From Stygiobacter sp043807765 (GTDB lineage: Bacteria > Bacteroidota > Ignavibacteria > Ignavibacteriales > Melioribacteraceae), in contig JAZDFQ010000038.1 of assembly GCA_043807765.1 (NCBI GenBank), forward strand, positions 62,001 to 126,000: 64,000 nucleotides of DNA, in the 5' to 3' direction. Positions 9,055 to 18,524 of the stretch are shown piece by piece. The notes beneath the pieces are model-generated. The model made no database searches. It was given only the letters and a program-made list of their open reading frames with translations, and was not told the origin of the DNA. Position 1 is the first letter of the stretch, and every line of letters starts with the position of its first letter. The position numbers were made by a program, and so were the translations under genes.

Positions 9055-11493
9055 TTACATTCTTTTAACAACTACTATAGTCATATCATCATGTTGTGGA
9101 AAATTATCTACAAACTTATTTACATCTTTTAGAATCGTGTTAATCAGATCTCTTGAACTGAGATTTCTGTTTTTTTCAATTAAACTGATTAATCTATCTT
9201 CTCCAAACAGTTCATGCTTTTCATTCATGGCTTCAGTAAAGCCGTCAGTATAAAGAACAAAAACATCACCTTGGTTAATTGCAAATTCTTCTTCGTTTAA
9301 TGTGGAAGTAAATATGTGTCCTTCTTCCAAACCAAGAGCCATACCTTTGCTAAGTAGAAGTTTTGTCCCGCCGCTTTGTCTGCTTGTTAAAATACCGGGA
9401 TTATGTCCGGCGCGTGCATAAATCATTTTATGTTGATTAACATCGAGGATTGCATAGAACATACTAACGAAAGAATTTTTCTCAATTGTTTTGTATAGTA
9501 AACGGTTCACTTTTGCTAAAACATTTTTAGGAGAAGTATCTTCTTCAGCGTGAGCTTGAAGAATACCTTTTGTAAGCGTCATATAAATTGCAGCGCCAAC
9601 ACCTTTGCCAGAAACATCGCCTATTGCAACGCCAAGTTTGTTGCTGCTCAGTTTTACAAAATCAAAATAATCTCCGCCAGCTTCTATAGCCGGAATTGAG
9701 ATAGCTGCAATATCATAACCCGGAATTTTTGGCTCTTCTTTAGGTAATAAAGAAAGCTGAACCTTTGCCGCAATTTCAAGTTCTTTGCGTAAACGCTCCC
9801 GTTCCGAAATTCTTTGAACATGAGAAGGCAAACCATAGTTTTCCAAAACATATTCTTCTTTTAGAAATCGGCTTACAAGGTAAATTATTGGGATCACTAA
9901 AAATGCGACTGCTATTAACAAAAAATTGAATTGGAAAAAAGAATTATCAGAGCTAATGAGCGCAGTGCTGCGTGTAATCATACCGGTTGTAAAAAGCATA
10001 CTCGCTATAGCAAGCAAATCGAATTTGAAATAAAGGTAACCGACAAAACAGCCGAACAAGAAATCTTTAATTACTCCGGCGGCAAAATTATTTAACGAAG
10101 GCGGTGTTTCCGAAATTACAAAAGCGAATACAGTAACAACTCCTGTTAAGAAAATGCTAAGCCATTTCTTTTTCCATCTTTGATAAGAAATGTTAACAAC
10201 AAAGAAAACAGTAACAATACTTGCAATCATTGCCGAAGACATTGAATCTAAAACAACAGATGCTGCTGGTGCGAAACCGGTGAAAATATCCAAACCTCTG
10301 CTAGTATTTATAAAAATATTTGCGCCTGGCTGATTTAGTAAAATTGTTGCAGCTATATAAACGAACGCAACGCCTATACCAAGAACCCAGCCTTTGCCAA
10401 GTGATGTACCGGATTGAATTGAGAAAATGTGCGCGTTAATAAAGCTGTCAATCCCTCTCAATTTTTCCGGCCACAAACTTCTTGCGTGAGATTCGCCTAC
10501 GGACCATGTTGCAAAAACCAGAAGAGCTAAAAAGAAATAAACAATTAATCCGTTGGTAAGTACAAGAATAACTTTTGTGTTTAGGAAAGCTAAATTTCCT
10601 ATTGATACGCCCTGTCCAAGTCCAGGCCAGTAATTTGCAAGTGAAACTAGAGTCATAAAGAAATAGATGGTAAATAAATTTCTTCCAACGCTCATCCAAA
10701 CTTCGCCTTGATGATATTTTTTAATGTAAAGGAAGAATGCGAACATCATTAAGAAGACAACTAAAATGGTGGAAACAGTTCCAAATAAATATTCACTGGC
10801 ATTAAAATATTCTTTGTACTCTTGTGGTACTTCTAGATAATTGTAATAACCGCTTATTTTGTTTCCCTTAACAAAAACTTGAATCTCGACTTTTGCATTT
10901 AGTTCCGGCAGCGGTTTATCAAAATGAATGAGGTGATCTATACGGTTCTTAAAATTATCTTGTTTGCTATCCTTAAAAGAAAATTTTGTTGTATCAATCT
11001 TTTGTACGTTTGCTAAATATTCCTTTGCTAATGCCAACGATTCAGTTTCATTTAAGGATGGACTTGAAGCAGTATCTGGAAATATATATTTGAATCCGAG
11101 AACATTTCCTTCCGAACCAACCGATACGAAGTAAGAGTATTGTGGAATCTCTTTGCTTAAATTCTGATGGAACATAACATCCCATCTTCTTTGGGGGAAT
11201 TCAGCGTGTTTTAAATACTCGGAATATTTCTCATCACCAAGTTTTTTAATTAGATATCTATTTTGAACCATGAACTGATCAATGAAGGCTTCACTTTGGA
11301 ATTTATCTGTGCTAATTCCTTGTTTGGCTAAAAAATCCTTGGCGGCTTTGATAGCTTCCGGCCGCGTGGTGCTCATCGTATTGTCTTGATATGATGAAGA
11401 AAGAAAAGCGGAAGCTAAAGCAATCAATAGAACGATTGAAGCTAATATCCAATACTTGTGATGGTTGATATTTCCGTTCATTTTAGTGTCCAA
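9055..11493 (-). CDS. Membrane-bound SpoIIE/RsbU-type PP2C serine phosphatase
   Basis: The protein has 812 residues. An N-terminal anchor (about 13-33) is followed by an extracytoplasmic region of about 190 residues with two PepSY-like alpha/beta units (each begins with an ALA-K-FL type helix). A multi-pass membrane block follows (about 235-550), then a cytosolic linker helix (RERLRKELEIAAKVQLSLLP) and a PP2C domain of the SpoIIE class to the end. Metal-binding aspartates are visible in AGGDYFDF, IGDVSGKGVGAA, LYTDGFTEA and HDDMTIVVV. The family dephosphorylates STAS anti-anti-sigma proteins in partner switching; a STAS gene is at 60994. The start is TTG at 11493, favoured because GGAG lies 8 bases upstream; ATG at 11481 has no ribosome-binding site. 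It is transcribed divergently from purL. Confidence 0.88.
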   Translation of the reverse strand: MDTKMNGNINHHKYWILASIVLLIALASAFLSSSYQDNTMSTTRPEAIKAAKDFLAKQGISTDKFQSEAFIDQFMVQNRYLIKKLGDEKYSEYLKHAEFPQRRWDVMFHQNLSKEIPQYSYFVSVGSEGNVLGFKYIFPDTASSPSLNETESLALAKEYLANVQKIDTTKFSFKDSKQDNFKNRIDHLIHFDKPLPELNAKVEIQVFVKGNKISGYYNYLEVPQEYKEYFNASEYLFGTVSTILVVFLMMFAFFLYIKKYHQGEVWMSVGRNLFTIYFFMTLVSLANYWPGLGQGVSIGNLAFLNTKVILVLTNGLIVYFFLALLVFATWSVGESHARSLWPEKLRGIDSFINAHIFSIQSGTSLGKGWVLGIGVAFVYIAATILLNQPGANIFINTSRGLDIFTGFAPAASVVLDSMSSAMIASIVTVFFVVNISYQRWKKKWLSIFLTGVVTVFAFVISETPPSLNNFAAGVIKDFLFGCFVGYLYFKFDLLAIASMLFTTGMITRSTALISSDNSFFQFNFLLIAVAFLVIPIIYLVSRFLKEEYVLENYGLPSHVQRISERERLRKELEIAAKVQLSLLPKEEPKIPGYDIAAISIPAIEAGGDYFDFVKLSSNKLGVAIGDVSGKGVGAAIYMTLTKGILQAHAEEDTSPKNVLAKVNRLLYKTIEKNSFVSMFYAILDVNQHKMIYARAGHNPGILTSRQSGGTKLLLSKGMALGLEEGHIFTSTLNEEEFAINQGDVFVLYTDGFTEAMNEKHELFGEDRLISLIEKNRNLSSRDLINTILKDVNKFVDNFPQHDDMTIVVVKRM

Positions 11494-11521
11494 GTGTATT
11501 TCTCCATTATTTAAGACGGTT

Positions 11522-11552
11522 GCAAAATAGAAAGGTTTGGTTTTACTTACAA
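11522..11552 (-). promoter_or_regulatory. Candidate Bacteroidota-type promoter of the PP2C phosphatase gene
   Basis: On the minus strand a TTG (11552-11550) is followed after exactly 20 bases by TATTTTGC (11529-11522). This approximates the Bacteroidota sigma-A consensus (TTTG, 19-21 bases, TAnnTTTG). It would give a leader of roughly 20-30 bases that carries the GGAG before the TTG start at 11493. Confidence 0.35.
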
Positions 11553-11649
11553 TTAATGGAAGCCTAAAAGGAAATCTTAGAATAAAAAATCTGTTCCTGC
11601 TCGAATCAAAAAATTCTTATCTTTGCCTCATAAATCAGCGCAGAGAAAA

Positions 11650-13878
11650 ATGAAAGAACCTAAAGTAAACTTAGAATTAGCTCTTGAACATGGCTTAACT
11701 GAAGAAGAATATGGCTGGATTTGCGAACGGCTTGGGAGAGTTCCATCTTTTACAGAACTTGGTATATTTTCTGTAATGTGGAGTGAACATTGCAGTTACA
11801 AAAACTCAATTGCTTTGCTTAAAACATTACCTAGAAGTGGCGGTAGATTACTCGTTGGCGCCGGTGAAGAAAACGCCGGGCTTGTAGATATTGGCGATGG
11901 ATTGGCGGTTGCATTTAAGATTGAAAGCCATAACCATCCATCTGCTGTTGAACCATATCAAGGAGCTGCTACCGGTGTTGGCGGAATTTTGCGCGATATT
12001 TTTACAATGGGCGCGCGACCTATCGCAAGCTTAAACTCACTTCGTTTTGGATCGCTTGATGATGCACGTACTAGATATTTGTTTGAAGGCGTTGTAAAGG
12101 GAATTGGAGATTATGGAAATTGTTTCGGTGTTCCTACTGTAGCCGGAGAAGTTTACTTTGATGAATGTTACAAAACCAATCCGCTTGTTAACGCAATGGC
12201 TATCGGCCTTGTAGATACGGGAAGAGTTGTATCTGCTGTAGCAAAAGGTGCCGGTAATCCGGTAATGATTGTTGGTTCATCTACCGGAAGAGATGGAATT
12301 CACGGTGCAACTTTTGCCAGCGAGGAAATCTCGGAGAAGTCGGAAGCAAAACGCCCGTCGGTTCAAGCCGGCGATCCGTTTACGGAAAAACTTTTGCTTG
12401 AAGCAACGCTTGAAATCATTAAGCAAGATTTGGTAGTTGGTATTCAAGATATGGGGGCTGCTGGAATTTCTTGTTCTACATCGGAAATGAGTGCTAAAGG
12501 CGAATCCGGGATGATTATAGATTTGAACAAAGTTCCGCTTCGCGAAGAAGGAATGAGCGCTTACGAAATTATGCTTTCCGAAAGCCAGGAAAGAATGCTG
12601 GTTATTGCTAAGAAAGGGTGCGAAGACAAAGTAAAAGAAATTTTTGAAAAGTGGGATTTGCATTGCGAGATTGTTGGTGTTGTAACTGATGAACAAAAAG
12701 TTATAATAAATTATGAAGGTGAAAAGAAAGCTGAAATATCCCCTATCGAATTAGTACTTGGCGGGAATGCACCAGTTTATATTCGTGAAACTAAAGAGCC
12801 AAAGTATCTTGAAGAGACCAGCAAATTTGATCTTTCAAAAATTCCGGAACCCGATTCAATTATTACTTCCTTTGAAAAAGTATTTTCATCTCATAACATT
12901 GCAAGTAAACGATGGGTTTACGAACAATATGATTCTATGGTTCGCACAAATACAATTGTTGGCCCCGGCTCGGATGCGGCAGTTATTTATATCAAGGGAA
13001 CAAACAAAGCACTCGCGGCAAAAACAGATTGTAATGGAAGATATGTTTATCTAAATCCGAAGGAAGGAACTAAAATTGCAGTTGCAGAATCTGCGCGTAA
13101 TGTAGTTTGTACAGGAGCTATTCCACTTGCAATTACAAACTGTTTGAATTTTGGAAATCCTTACAAGCCGGAAAATTATTGGCAATTCAAAAAAGCTATT
13201 GAAGGAATGGGAGAAGCTTGCCGTTTCTTTAATACTCCGGTTACCGGCGGTAATGTAAGCTTTTATAACGAAAGCCCGGATGCAGCCGTTTATCCAACCC
13301 CAACAATTGGTATGGTTGGTTTAATTGAAGATATTGAAAATGTTAAAACTGCTCAGTTCAAAAATCCCGGCGATCTCATTTACATTCTTGGTGAAGATTA
13401 TGAAGAAATTGGAGGAAGTGAATATCTGAAAGTTGTTCACAATCTTGTAACCGGGGAAATTCCGAAGATTGATTTGCAAGCAGAAAAAGATTTACATACA
13501 ACAGTTCTTCATTTGATCGAGTCTGAGTTAATTGAATCAGCGCATGATGTTTCCGATGGCGGAATTTTGTGTGCGTTAGCAGAGTGCTCTATTATTGATC
13601 AAGAAAAACCCATTGGTGCCAAAGTACATGTGCCGATAAAGAAGCGAGAAGATTTTTCATTCTTCTCTGAAAGCCAGTCGCGTGTTGTTGTTACTGTAAA
13701 CCCGGATAACAAAGAAAAATTTGAAGCGAATGCCGGTAAGAGTTTCACTCCATTTACTCTAATTGGAGAGACCGGAGGCGATTGCCTCAGCTTAAATGAT
13801 CAATATAGATTCTCACTTTCTCATCTAATTGATTTGTATTACAATTCAATTTCATCCAAGATGCATGCGAAAGTTTAA
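11650..13878 (+). CDS. purL: Phosphoribosylformylglycinamidine synthase subunit PurL
   Basis: This 742-residue protein is the small-type PurL. It converts FGAR, ATP and glutamine-derived ammonia to FGAM in purine synthesis, working with PurS and PurQ, which are not in this window. Diagnostic stretches are MWSEHCSYKNS near the N-terminus, IESHNHPSAVEPYQGAATGV with the conserved catalytic His, DMGAAGISCSTSEM, and the C-terminal ATPase-like half with AITNCLNFGNP and VSDGGI. The length is normal for the family. I chose ATG at 11650; an in-frame TTG at 11623 adds nine residues but overlaps a TATCTTTG element (11618-11625) that may be the -7 promoter box. The 3' end overlaps the next gene. Confidence 0.95.
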   Translation: MKEPKVNLELALEHGLTEEEYGWICERLGRVPSFTELGIFSVMWSEHCSYKNSIALLKTLPRSGGRLLVGAGEENAGLVDIGDGLAVAFKIESHNHPSAVEPYQGAATGVGGILRDIFTMGARPIASLNSLRFGSLDDARTRYLFEGVVKGIGDYGNCFGVPTVAGEVYFDECYKTNPLVNAMAIGLVDTGRVVSAVAKGAGNPVMIVGSSTGRDGIHGATFASEEISEKSEAKRPSVQAGDPFTEKLLLEATLEIIKQDLVVGIQDMGAAGISCSTSEMSAKGESGMIIDLNKVPLREEGMSAYEIMLSESQERMLVIAKKGCEDKVKEIFEKWDLHCEIVGVVTDEQKVIINYEGEKKAEISPIELVLGGNAPVYIRETKEPKYLEETSKFDLSKIPEPDSIITSFEKVFSSHNIASKRWVYEQYDSMVRTNTIVGPGSDAAVIYIKGTNKALAAKTDCNGRYVYLNPKEGTKIAVAESARNVVCTGAIPLAITNCLNFGNPYKPENYWQFKKAIEGMGEACRFFNTPVTGGNVSFYNESPDAAVYPTPTIGMVGLIEDIENVKTAQFKNPGDLIYILGEDYEEIGGSEYLKVVHNLVTGEIPKIDLQAEKDLHTTVLHLIESELIESAHDVSDGGILCALAECSIIDQEKPIGAKVHVPIKKREDFSFFSESQSRVVVTVNPDNKEKFEANAGKSFTPFTLIGETGGDCLSLNDQYRFSLSHLIDLYYNSISSKMHAKV

Positions 13879-14788
13879 GATCTTAAAAAAAATAGCTTCT
13901 TATGTTTCTCTGGCAACGGTAAAAAGTATACTCGAGTTTATCGATTATTACTTCATCGGCTTGTTCAGAAGAATGGATCAGCACAATTTGTTTTTTGCCG
14001 GCGCCGGTATTTCTTTCTCGCTTTTTCTTGGCATGATTCCATTTATTTTGCTGATTTTTTCACTGCTTGGAAATATTTTCGATCAAGCGGTGATAGAAGC
14101 GCAGATCAATAATTTAATCGATCAAACAATTCCTTATCCGGCTTACGCCAATTACATTAAAAAATTAATCAGTTCCCGCTTGCCGGAAGTAATCGAATAC
14201 AAAACTTCTGCTTTCTATATTGGTATTGGCGGTTTAATATTTACTTCAACTTGGATTTTCAGCAGTGTTCGTACAATTCTAAATCAAATTTACGATGTAA
14301 AAGTTGAGCGTGGATTTATTTACGGTTTAATCCGTGATATAGTGATGGTTATTCTACTAGTCTTCTTAGTTTCACTTTCTACTTTCATTCTACCGGCTGT
14401 AAACATTATTTATGAGCTTACTAAGAACACTGAGCTTTTGCAGAGCTTTGATATCAGCTCAATCTGGAACAGTCTGGTTTATTTTTCATCCCTTGTGCTT
14501 ATGTTTTTTATGTTCTTCGCCCTCTATTACTTAATTCCATATGAACAACTTGGCAAGCGGGTAGCTGCTTTAAGCGCAATTTGGACGACAATATTCTGGG
14601 AAGCAGCGAGATTCGGATTTGGTTATTACATCAACAATATTTTGCGGACTAATCCTTTCTATGGCGCATTCGTTTTAATAATTGCGATTCTGTTTTGGGT
14701 TTATTATTCGGCTTGCTTATTTATAGTTGGTGCTGAGATTGGTCAGTTGTACCGGGAAAAGCATAATCTTAAAAGACCGGTTTTATGA
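13865..14788 (+). CDS. YihY/virulence factor BrkB family membrane protein
   Basis: This 307-residue integral membrane protein has about six hydrophobic segments. The family hallmarks are GAGISFSLFLGMIPFILLIF in the first membrane helix, TSTWIFSSVRTILNQIYDV in the middle, and a C-terminal FYGAFVLIIAILFWVYYSAC with VGAEI. YihY/BrkB proteins were once called RNase BN; their transport or envelope role is unresolved. I start at ATG 13865 (MRKFKILKK), which overlaps purL by 14 bases; a frame extension to 13829 overlaps purL further and adds unlikely sequence. The stop overlaps the hemerythrin start (ATGA), so the two are probably translated in sequence. Confidence 0.88.
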   Translation: MRKFKILKKIASYVSLATVKSILEFIDYYFIGLFRRMDQHNLFFAGAGISFSLFLGMIPFILLIFSLLGNIFDQAVIEAQINNLIDQTIPYPAYANYIKKLISSRLPEVIEYKTSAFYIGIGGLIFTSTWIFSSVRTILNQIYDVKVERGFIYGLIRDIVMVILLVFLVSLSTFILPAVNIIYELTKNTELLQSFDISSIWNSLVYFSSLVLMFFMFFALYYLIPYEQLGKRVAALSAIWTTIFWEAARFGFGYYINNILRTNPFYGAFVLIIAILFWVYYSACLFIVGAEIGQLYREKHNLKRPVL

Positions 14789-15258
14789 AACGTCACTTTG
14801 GGCTGGTTGAATTTTCGAAAGACCACCATCAGGCATTAATACTTGCCCAAATTTGTAAAACGAATTCTCCCCAATACAAAGGAATGCCCGCAACAATTGA
14901 TGAAAAAGCTGAGTATACTTTAAAAATGTGGGAAACAGAGCTTAAACCACATTTCGAAAGGGAGGAGAAATATTTAATTCCAATATCTGAAAACAAAACA
15001 GAAAAACTAAAGGAACTTTGCGCGCAAATCATTTTAGAACATGAACAAATTGAAAAACTAATTAGCAAAATTGCCGGTAGTGAAGAACTTGAAATCTTGC
15101 TAGACGAGTTTGGCAATTTACTTGATAATCATGTTCGGTTTGAAGAGAGAGAATGGTTTGAGGAAATCCAGAAAGAGTTGACTGCAGAAGAAATTGAACA
15201 TCTTGCTGTACCGGTTCAAATGGAAATGGAATCAACAAAACAATCTTGTAGAAAATAG
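14785..15258 (+). CDS. Hemerythrin-like (HHE) domain protein
   Basis: This 157-residue four-helix-bundle protein has the metal-ligand pattern of the hemerythrin HHE family: DHHQAL at about residues 13-18, KPHFEREEKYLIP near 50, LEHEQIEKL near 86 and NHVRFEEREWFEEI near 112. Such proteins bind a di-iron centre and are linked to oxygen, NO or iron handling. The ATG overlaps the stop of the preceding membrane-protein gene by four bases, implying translational coupling. The C-terminus ends in a short tail with one Cys. Which ligand it binds cannot be read from sequence. Confidence 0.85.
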   Translation: MKRHFGLVEFSKDHHQALILAQICKTNSPQYKGMPATIDEKAEYTLKMWETELKPHFEREEKYLIPISENKTEKLKELCAQIILEHEQIEKLISKIAGSEELEILLDEFGNLLDNHVRFEEREWFEEIQKELTAEEIEHLAVPVQMEMESTKQSCRK

Positions 15259-15274
15259 TCTTGAAAGGAGTTTT

Positions 15275-16210
15275 ATGAGTAACAAATTCGTAAAAATCAT
15301 TTTTGTAATTGTATTAGCATTCTTTTGGGGGAATATTCAGAATACAATAGCGCAAAGCCTAGATGATTCCAAAAGCAACAAAAATGATTTTATAGAACAA
15401 TCTACACGTGAATTAGAAAAGGCAAAAAAACTCAAAGTGAAAACTCGTTTACGGTATGCTGGATTTTTTGATGCCGAAGGAAAAGTACCTCAGAAAAAGT
15501 CTTTAGTTGAAAAACTAACTTTCGATAAAAATGGTAATAGAAAAGAGCTTAGCCGATATATAGGCGATGAAATACTTGATCTGCGCTATATATTCCTATA
15601 TGGTAAAAACGGAAGACTCTTAAAAATGGAAACGCGAAATGCTGAAAATGTTCTTGTTGGTAAGAAAGAATCAAAGTATGATAAAATAGGAAATGAAATT
15701 GAAAGAAAACTCTACGATAAAAAACGTGGTAATATGCGCATTGTTTTTAAGTATGACAAAGAAAACAATTTAATTGAATCTGAAACATTTGATAAAAATA
15801 AAAAATCAATCGGTCGTTATGTTAATACTTTTGAAAATGGTGCGGCCAAAACGACAACTGTTTTAGATAAAGGCGGAAATGTTACTCGCGAAAAATGGTT
15901 TATATACAATGAAGCGGGTAAGCTGATTAGAGAGGATTTTAAGGATTTGGCAAATTCTTATTCCATTAAAAATAAGTATGATGAAAAAGGGAATATAGCA
16001 GAAATAGAAACTCCTCAAACAAAAAGAATTGTAACATATGATGATCTGCAAAACATCATTGAGGACAGAATGTTTACTGCTGACGGCAACAGACAGTACC
16101 GGGTTGTTTTTAGTTATTTGGAGAATGGTTTGCAGAACGATGAAACACGTTTTGATAATTCTGAAAAAGCGGCATTTCACGCTCAATTCAAGTATGAGTT
16201 TTACAAATAA
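15275..16210 (+). CDS. Secreted YD-repeat-like protein of unknown function
   Basis: The 311-residue protein starts with a signal peptide (MSNKFVKIIFVIVLAFFWGN, cleavage likely after NTIAQ). A Lys-rich body follows with degenerate repeats of about 20-25 residues resembling RHS/YD repeats: KYDKIGNEIERKLYD, KYDKENNLIESETFD and KYDEKGNIAEIE. Such repeats form beta-hairpin strips, so an extended beta-sheet in the periplasm or on the surface is likely. The start at ATG 15275 is set by AAAGGAG at 15264-15270; an upstream in-frame extension would overlap the hemerythrin gene. I do not recognise a specific function. Confidence 0.75.
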   Translation: MSNKFVKIIFVIVLAFFWGNIQNTIAQSLDDSKSNKNDFIEQSTRELEKAKKLKVKTRLRYAGFFDAEGKVPQKKSLVEKLTFDKNGNRKELSRYIGDEILDLRYIFLYGKNGRLLKMETRNAENVLVGKKESKYDKIGNEIERKLYDKKRGNMRIVFKYDKENNLIESETFDKNKKSIGRYVNTFENGAAKTTTVLDKGGNVTREKWFIYNEAGKLIREDFKDLANSYSIKNKYDEKGNIAEIETPQTKRIVTYDDLQNIIEDRMFTADGNRQYRVVFSYLENGLQNDETRFDNSEKAAFHAQFKYEFYK

Positions 16211-16215
16211 CATCG

Positions 16216-17586
16216 ATGATTAAGTTTTTACCTCTTGGTGGCGCCGATGAAATCGGCGCTAATTGTTTCTACCTAAACATATTTGGGACGGGGCTGCTTT
16301 TAGATTGCGGAACACATCCTCGTAAAAAGGGAAAAGAATCTCTTCCTGAATTTGACTTAATAAAAAATGAACCACTAGATTTCGCAATAATCAGTCATGC
16401 ACATCAAGATCATATCGGAGCACTTCCGTTTCTAGTCCAAGAATTTCCGCATGTAATAATTTATTCTACTTATCAAACCAAAGAAATTGCTGAATTAACA
16501 CTTCATAATGCGGCTAACATTTTAGCGGCAGAATCGTTGCCGGGTGAAGATTTGAGAAACTATTCACATCAAGAAATTGATTTGCTTGTAAGATCAATAC
16601 GCGATGTAGAATACAATTCTCCTTTTGAAATTTGCGGATTACGCCATACTATTAACGAGAATATAAAAATAACTTTAACAGATGCCGGACATATTTTAGG
16701 TGCGGCTTCTGTCATTATAGAAATTGTCGGACAGAAAATAGTTTACACCGGGGACATAAACCTTTCGGATCAAATGATAATGCAGAGCGCCGATATTTCA
16801 TCATTTGCCGGTGCAACTATTTTACTAACTGAAACAACGTACGGATCGACAGATTCTATAAAACTTGGAAGCTGGGCCAGCGAAGCAAAAAGATTTGCAA
16901 AGCACTCAAACAAAATTCTTCATAACGGAGGTTCTGTACTAATTCCGGTTTTCGCACTTGGTAAAACACAAGAAATTCTTGCTACGGTTTATAACTTGAT
17001 GGAAAGAAAAATTCTAACAGAATCATTTATCTATACCGGTGGAATTGGAAGAGAAATTTCCAATATCTATGATCGGCATAGATATTTAGTTAGCCGGGGA
17101 AACAAAGAATTAGTGCTTAAGGATATTCAACAAACGAATGTACTTGATATTGAAGACATGAATTTGTTCAAAAAGAATCCGGGAATTGTTCTTGCCTCCA
17201 GCGGTATGATGTTAAAAGGAACAACTTCTTATAGACTTATGGAGTATTGGCTAAGACAAAACAACTTTGGAATTTTTAGTGTAGGCTACATGGACTCCGA
17301 AACGCCCGGCTATAAAATCATGAATACGAAAAGGGGAGAAAGTTTGATTTTGAACGAAGGGATGGAACTGCAGAAAATTCTTTGTGATGTTGATAGATTT
17401 TATTTTCCTTCGCATTCAAGGAGAGAAGATTTACTCACAATTGCTAAACATTCCGGTGCTTCAAAAATAATTTTACTTCATGGCGAAAGTGAATCGCAAA
17501 ATTGGATTGGGCAGCATCTACTTCATTACGATAAATCTTTACAAATTTATTCTTCCGAATTGGGTAAGCAAATTAATTTGTTATAG
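16216..17586 (+). CDS. Beta-CASP metallo-beta-lactamase-fold hydrolase (RNA-processing exonuclease family)
   Basis: This 456-residue protein has the MBL motif ISHAHQDHIGALPF (H-x-H-x-D-H, about residues 59-64), then TDAGHILGAAS and VYTGDINLSD carrying further zinc ligands. The beta-CASP insert has ALGKTQEIL, SSGMMLKG and FPSHSRREDL, and the end is LLHGE. This architecture belongs to the YSH1/CPSF73-like RNA metallo-hydrolases, which cut or trim RNA. The N-terminus (FLPLGGADEIGANCFY) is also family-typical. It follows the YD-repeat gene by 5 bases and may share its transcript. Substrate is unknown. Confidence 0.85.
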   Translation: MIKFLPLGGADEIGANCFYLNIFGTGLLLDCGTHPRKKGKESLPEFDLIKNEPLDFAIISHAHQDHIGALPFLVQEFPHVIIYSTYQTKEIAELTLHNAANILAAESLPGEDLRNYSHQEIDLLVRSIRDVEYNSPFEICGLRHTINENIKITLTDAGHILGAASVIIEIVGQKIVYTGDINLSDQMIMQSADISSFAGATILLTETTYGSTDSIKLGSWASEAKRFAKHSNKILHNGGSVLIPVFALGKTQEILATVYNLMERKILTESFIYTGGIGREISNIYDRHRYLVSRGNKELVLKDIQQTNVLDIEDMNLFKKNPGIVLASSGMMLKGTTSYRLMEYWLRQNNFGIFSVGYMDSETPGYKIMNTKRGESLILNEGMELQKILCDVDRFYFPSHSRREDLLTIAKHSGASKIILLHGESESQNWIGQHLLHYDKSLQIYSSELGKQINLL

Positions 17587-17613
17587 AAAAAACCGGCTGA
17601 TTGCAGCCGGTTT
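17586..17613 (-). terminator. Rho-independent terminator for the HEAT-repeat gene
   Basis: A perfect 10-bp stem AAACCGGCTG / CAGCCGGTTT with loop ATTG lies at 17590-17613 between two convergent genes. Read on the minus strand the stem is followed by a run of six T, so it works best for the minus-strand gene. On the plus strand the stem is followed by CCCGC, a poor tail. Confidence 0.8.
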
Positions 17614-17623
17614 CCCGCTAAAA

Positions 17624-18079
17624 TTATTCTGCAATAGCATACTCTTCCCAAGTTTTGTGAATCTCTTGTTGTTTTTCACCCGATTGAGAATTTAAGTAAG
17701 ATTGATAAAATTTTGTACAGAAATAGCGAAGTTTCTCGCAGTCGCAATACTTTGCAGTTCTGCCAACAAAGAATGCGCCTCTCGGGTCGCCAATCTTAAT
17801 CAATGATAATGCGGCTATAATTCTTTCTTCTTCGCTCGTTCCATCGCGCAACTGTTTGATTAGAGGAATAACGGCTTTTTCGGATTTCATTTCTCCAAGA
17901 TTAAATGCACAGCTGATTCTTAAACCTTCATTATCGGATGCCAATCCAACTAGTCTATTTTGTTCGATTACTTCGTATGTATTGGCTTTTGTATCGGTCT
18001 TATTCACTTCTGCATAAGAGAAGTTTGTGAATAGTAAAGCAGCTAAAACTACAGTTGCGATTGTTAGCCTTGCTTTCAT
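17624..18079 (-). CDS. Exported HEAT-repeat protein
   Basis: This 151-residue protein starts with a signal peptide (MKARLTIATVVLAALLFTNF, SYA cleavage). The mature part has at least two HEAT-like helical repeats: LRISCAFNLGEMKSEKAVIPL and a second around EERIIAALSLIKIGDPRGAFF. A Cys-rich patch (YCDCEKLRYFC) follows. ATG 18079 is chosen because GAGG lies 7 bases upstream; an in-frame TTG at 18097 overlaps that site. HEAT repeats usually mediate protein contacts; no specific role is apparent. It is followed by a strong terminator. Confidence 0.75.
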   Translation of the reverse strand: MKARLTIATVVLAALLFTNFSYAEVNKTDTKANTYEVIEQNRLVGLASDNEGLRISCAFNLGEMKSEKAVIPLIKQLRDGTSEEERIIAALSLIKIGDPRGAFFVGRTAKYCDCEKLRYFCTKFYQSYLNSQSGEKQQEIHKTWEEYAIAE

Positions 18080-18279
18080 TTTCTGCCTCACTTTCAATAT
18101 TATTTTTTATGATTTAGCGAACTGTTTTATTCGCTTCTGTTCATTAAGACGAGAGGCTAAGTATAAAGGTTGCGATGTTTTTGAAAAACCACATGAATAG
18201 GGGATGTGTAAAATTCTAAGGACGAAATAGGAAATACTAGCAAGCTTATTAAAATTAAGGAACAAGAGAACTAAAGTGA

Positions 18280-18378
18280 TTACTCGTTTCCGGATTTTAG
18301 TTCCTTAATTATGTTAATAGCTTTTGCCAGCGAGGCAATGATAATCACCAGCAATATTGTTAATAGAATCCAGCTCAT
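18280..18378 (-). CDS. Possible 32-residue single-pass membrane peptide
   Basis: The minus strand from ATG 18378 to TAA 18280 encodes MSWILLTILLVIIIASLAKA followed by a short basic/acidic tail (INIIKELKSGNE). The first 18 residues form one strongly hydrophobic helix and the rest is amphipathic and charged, the usual design of small bacterial membrane proteins. The upstream sequence is purine-rich (AAAAGAAAAC) but has no strong ribosome-binding site. It sits alone in an intergenic stretch of about 440 bp. Coding status is not proven. Confidence 0.4.
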   Translation of the reverse strand: MSWILLTILLVIIIASLAKAINIIKELKSGNE

Positions 18379-18524
18379 AGTAAAGTTTTCTTTTTTGATG
18401 TCTAAAATTAAAATTCATTTAGCTTTTAAACAGTGACAGAAGTCAAAGCGTTCCTTCGTTGCATAGCAAAAAATATTTAGCTAAATTATTTCGTGTTTCA
18501 ATAAACAAATCAGAAAGAATAAAA

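Noticed and set aside
8978..9253. Plus-strand open frame of 91 residues
   Set aside because: Most of it is antisense to the C-terminus of the PP2C phosphatase, and the part before 9055 has no ribosome-binding site.
11623..11649. TTG start giving nine extra PurL residues
   Set aside because: It overlaps a possible promoter box and adds residues before the conserved PurL start; ATG 11650 is more likely.
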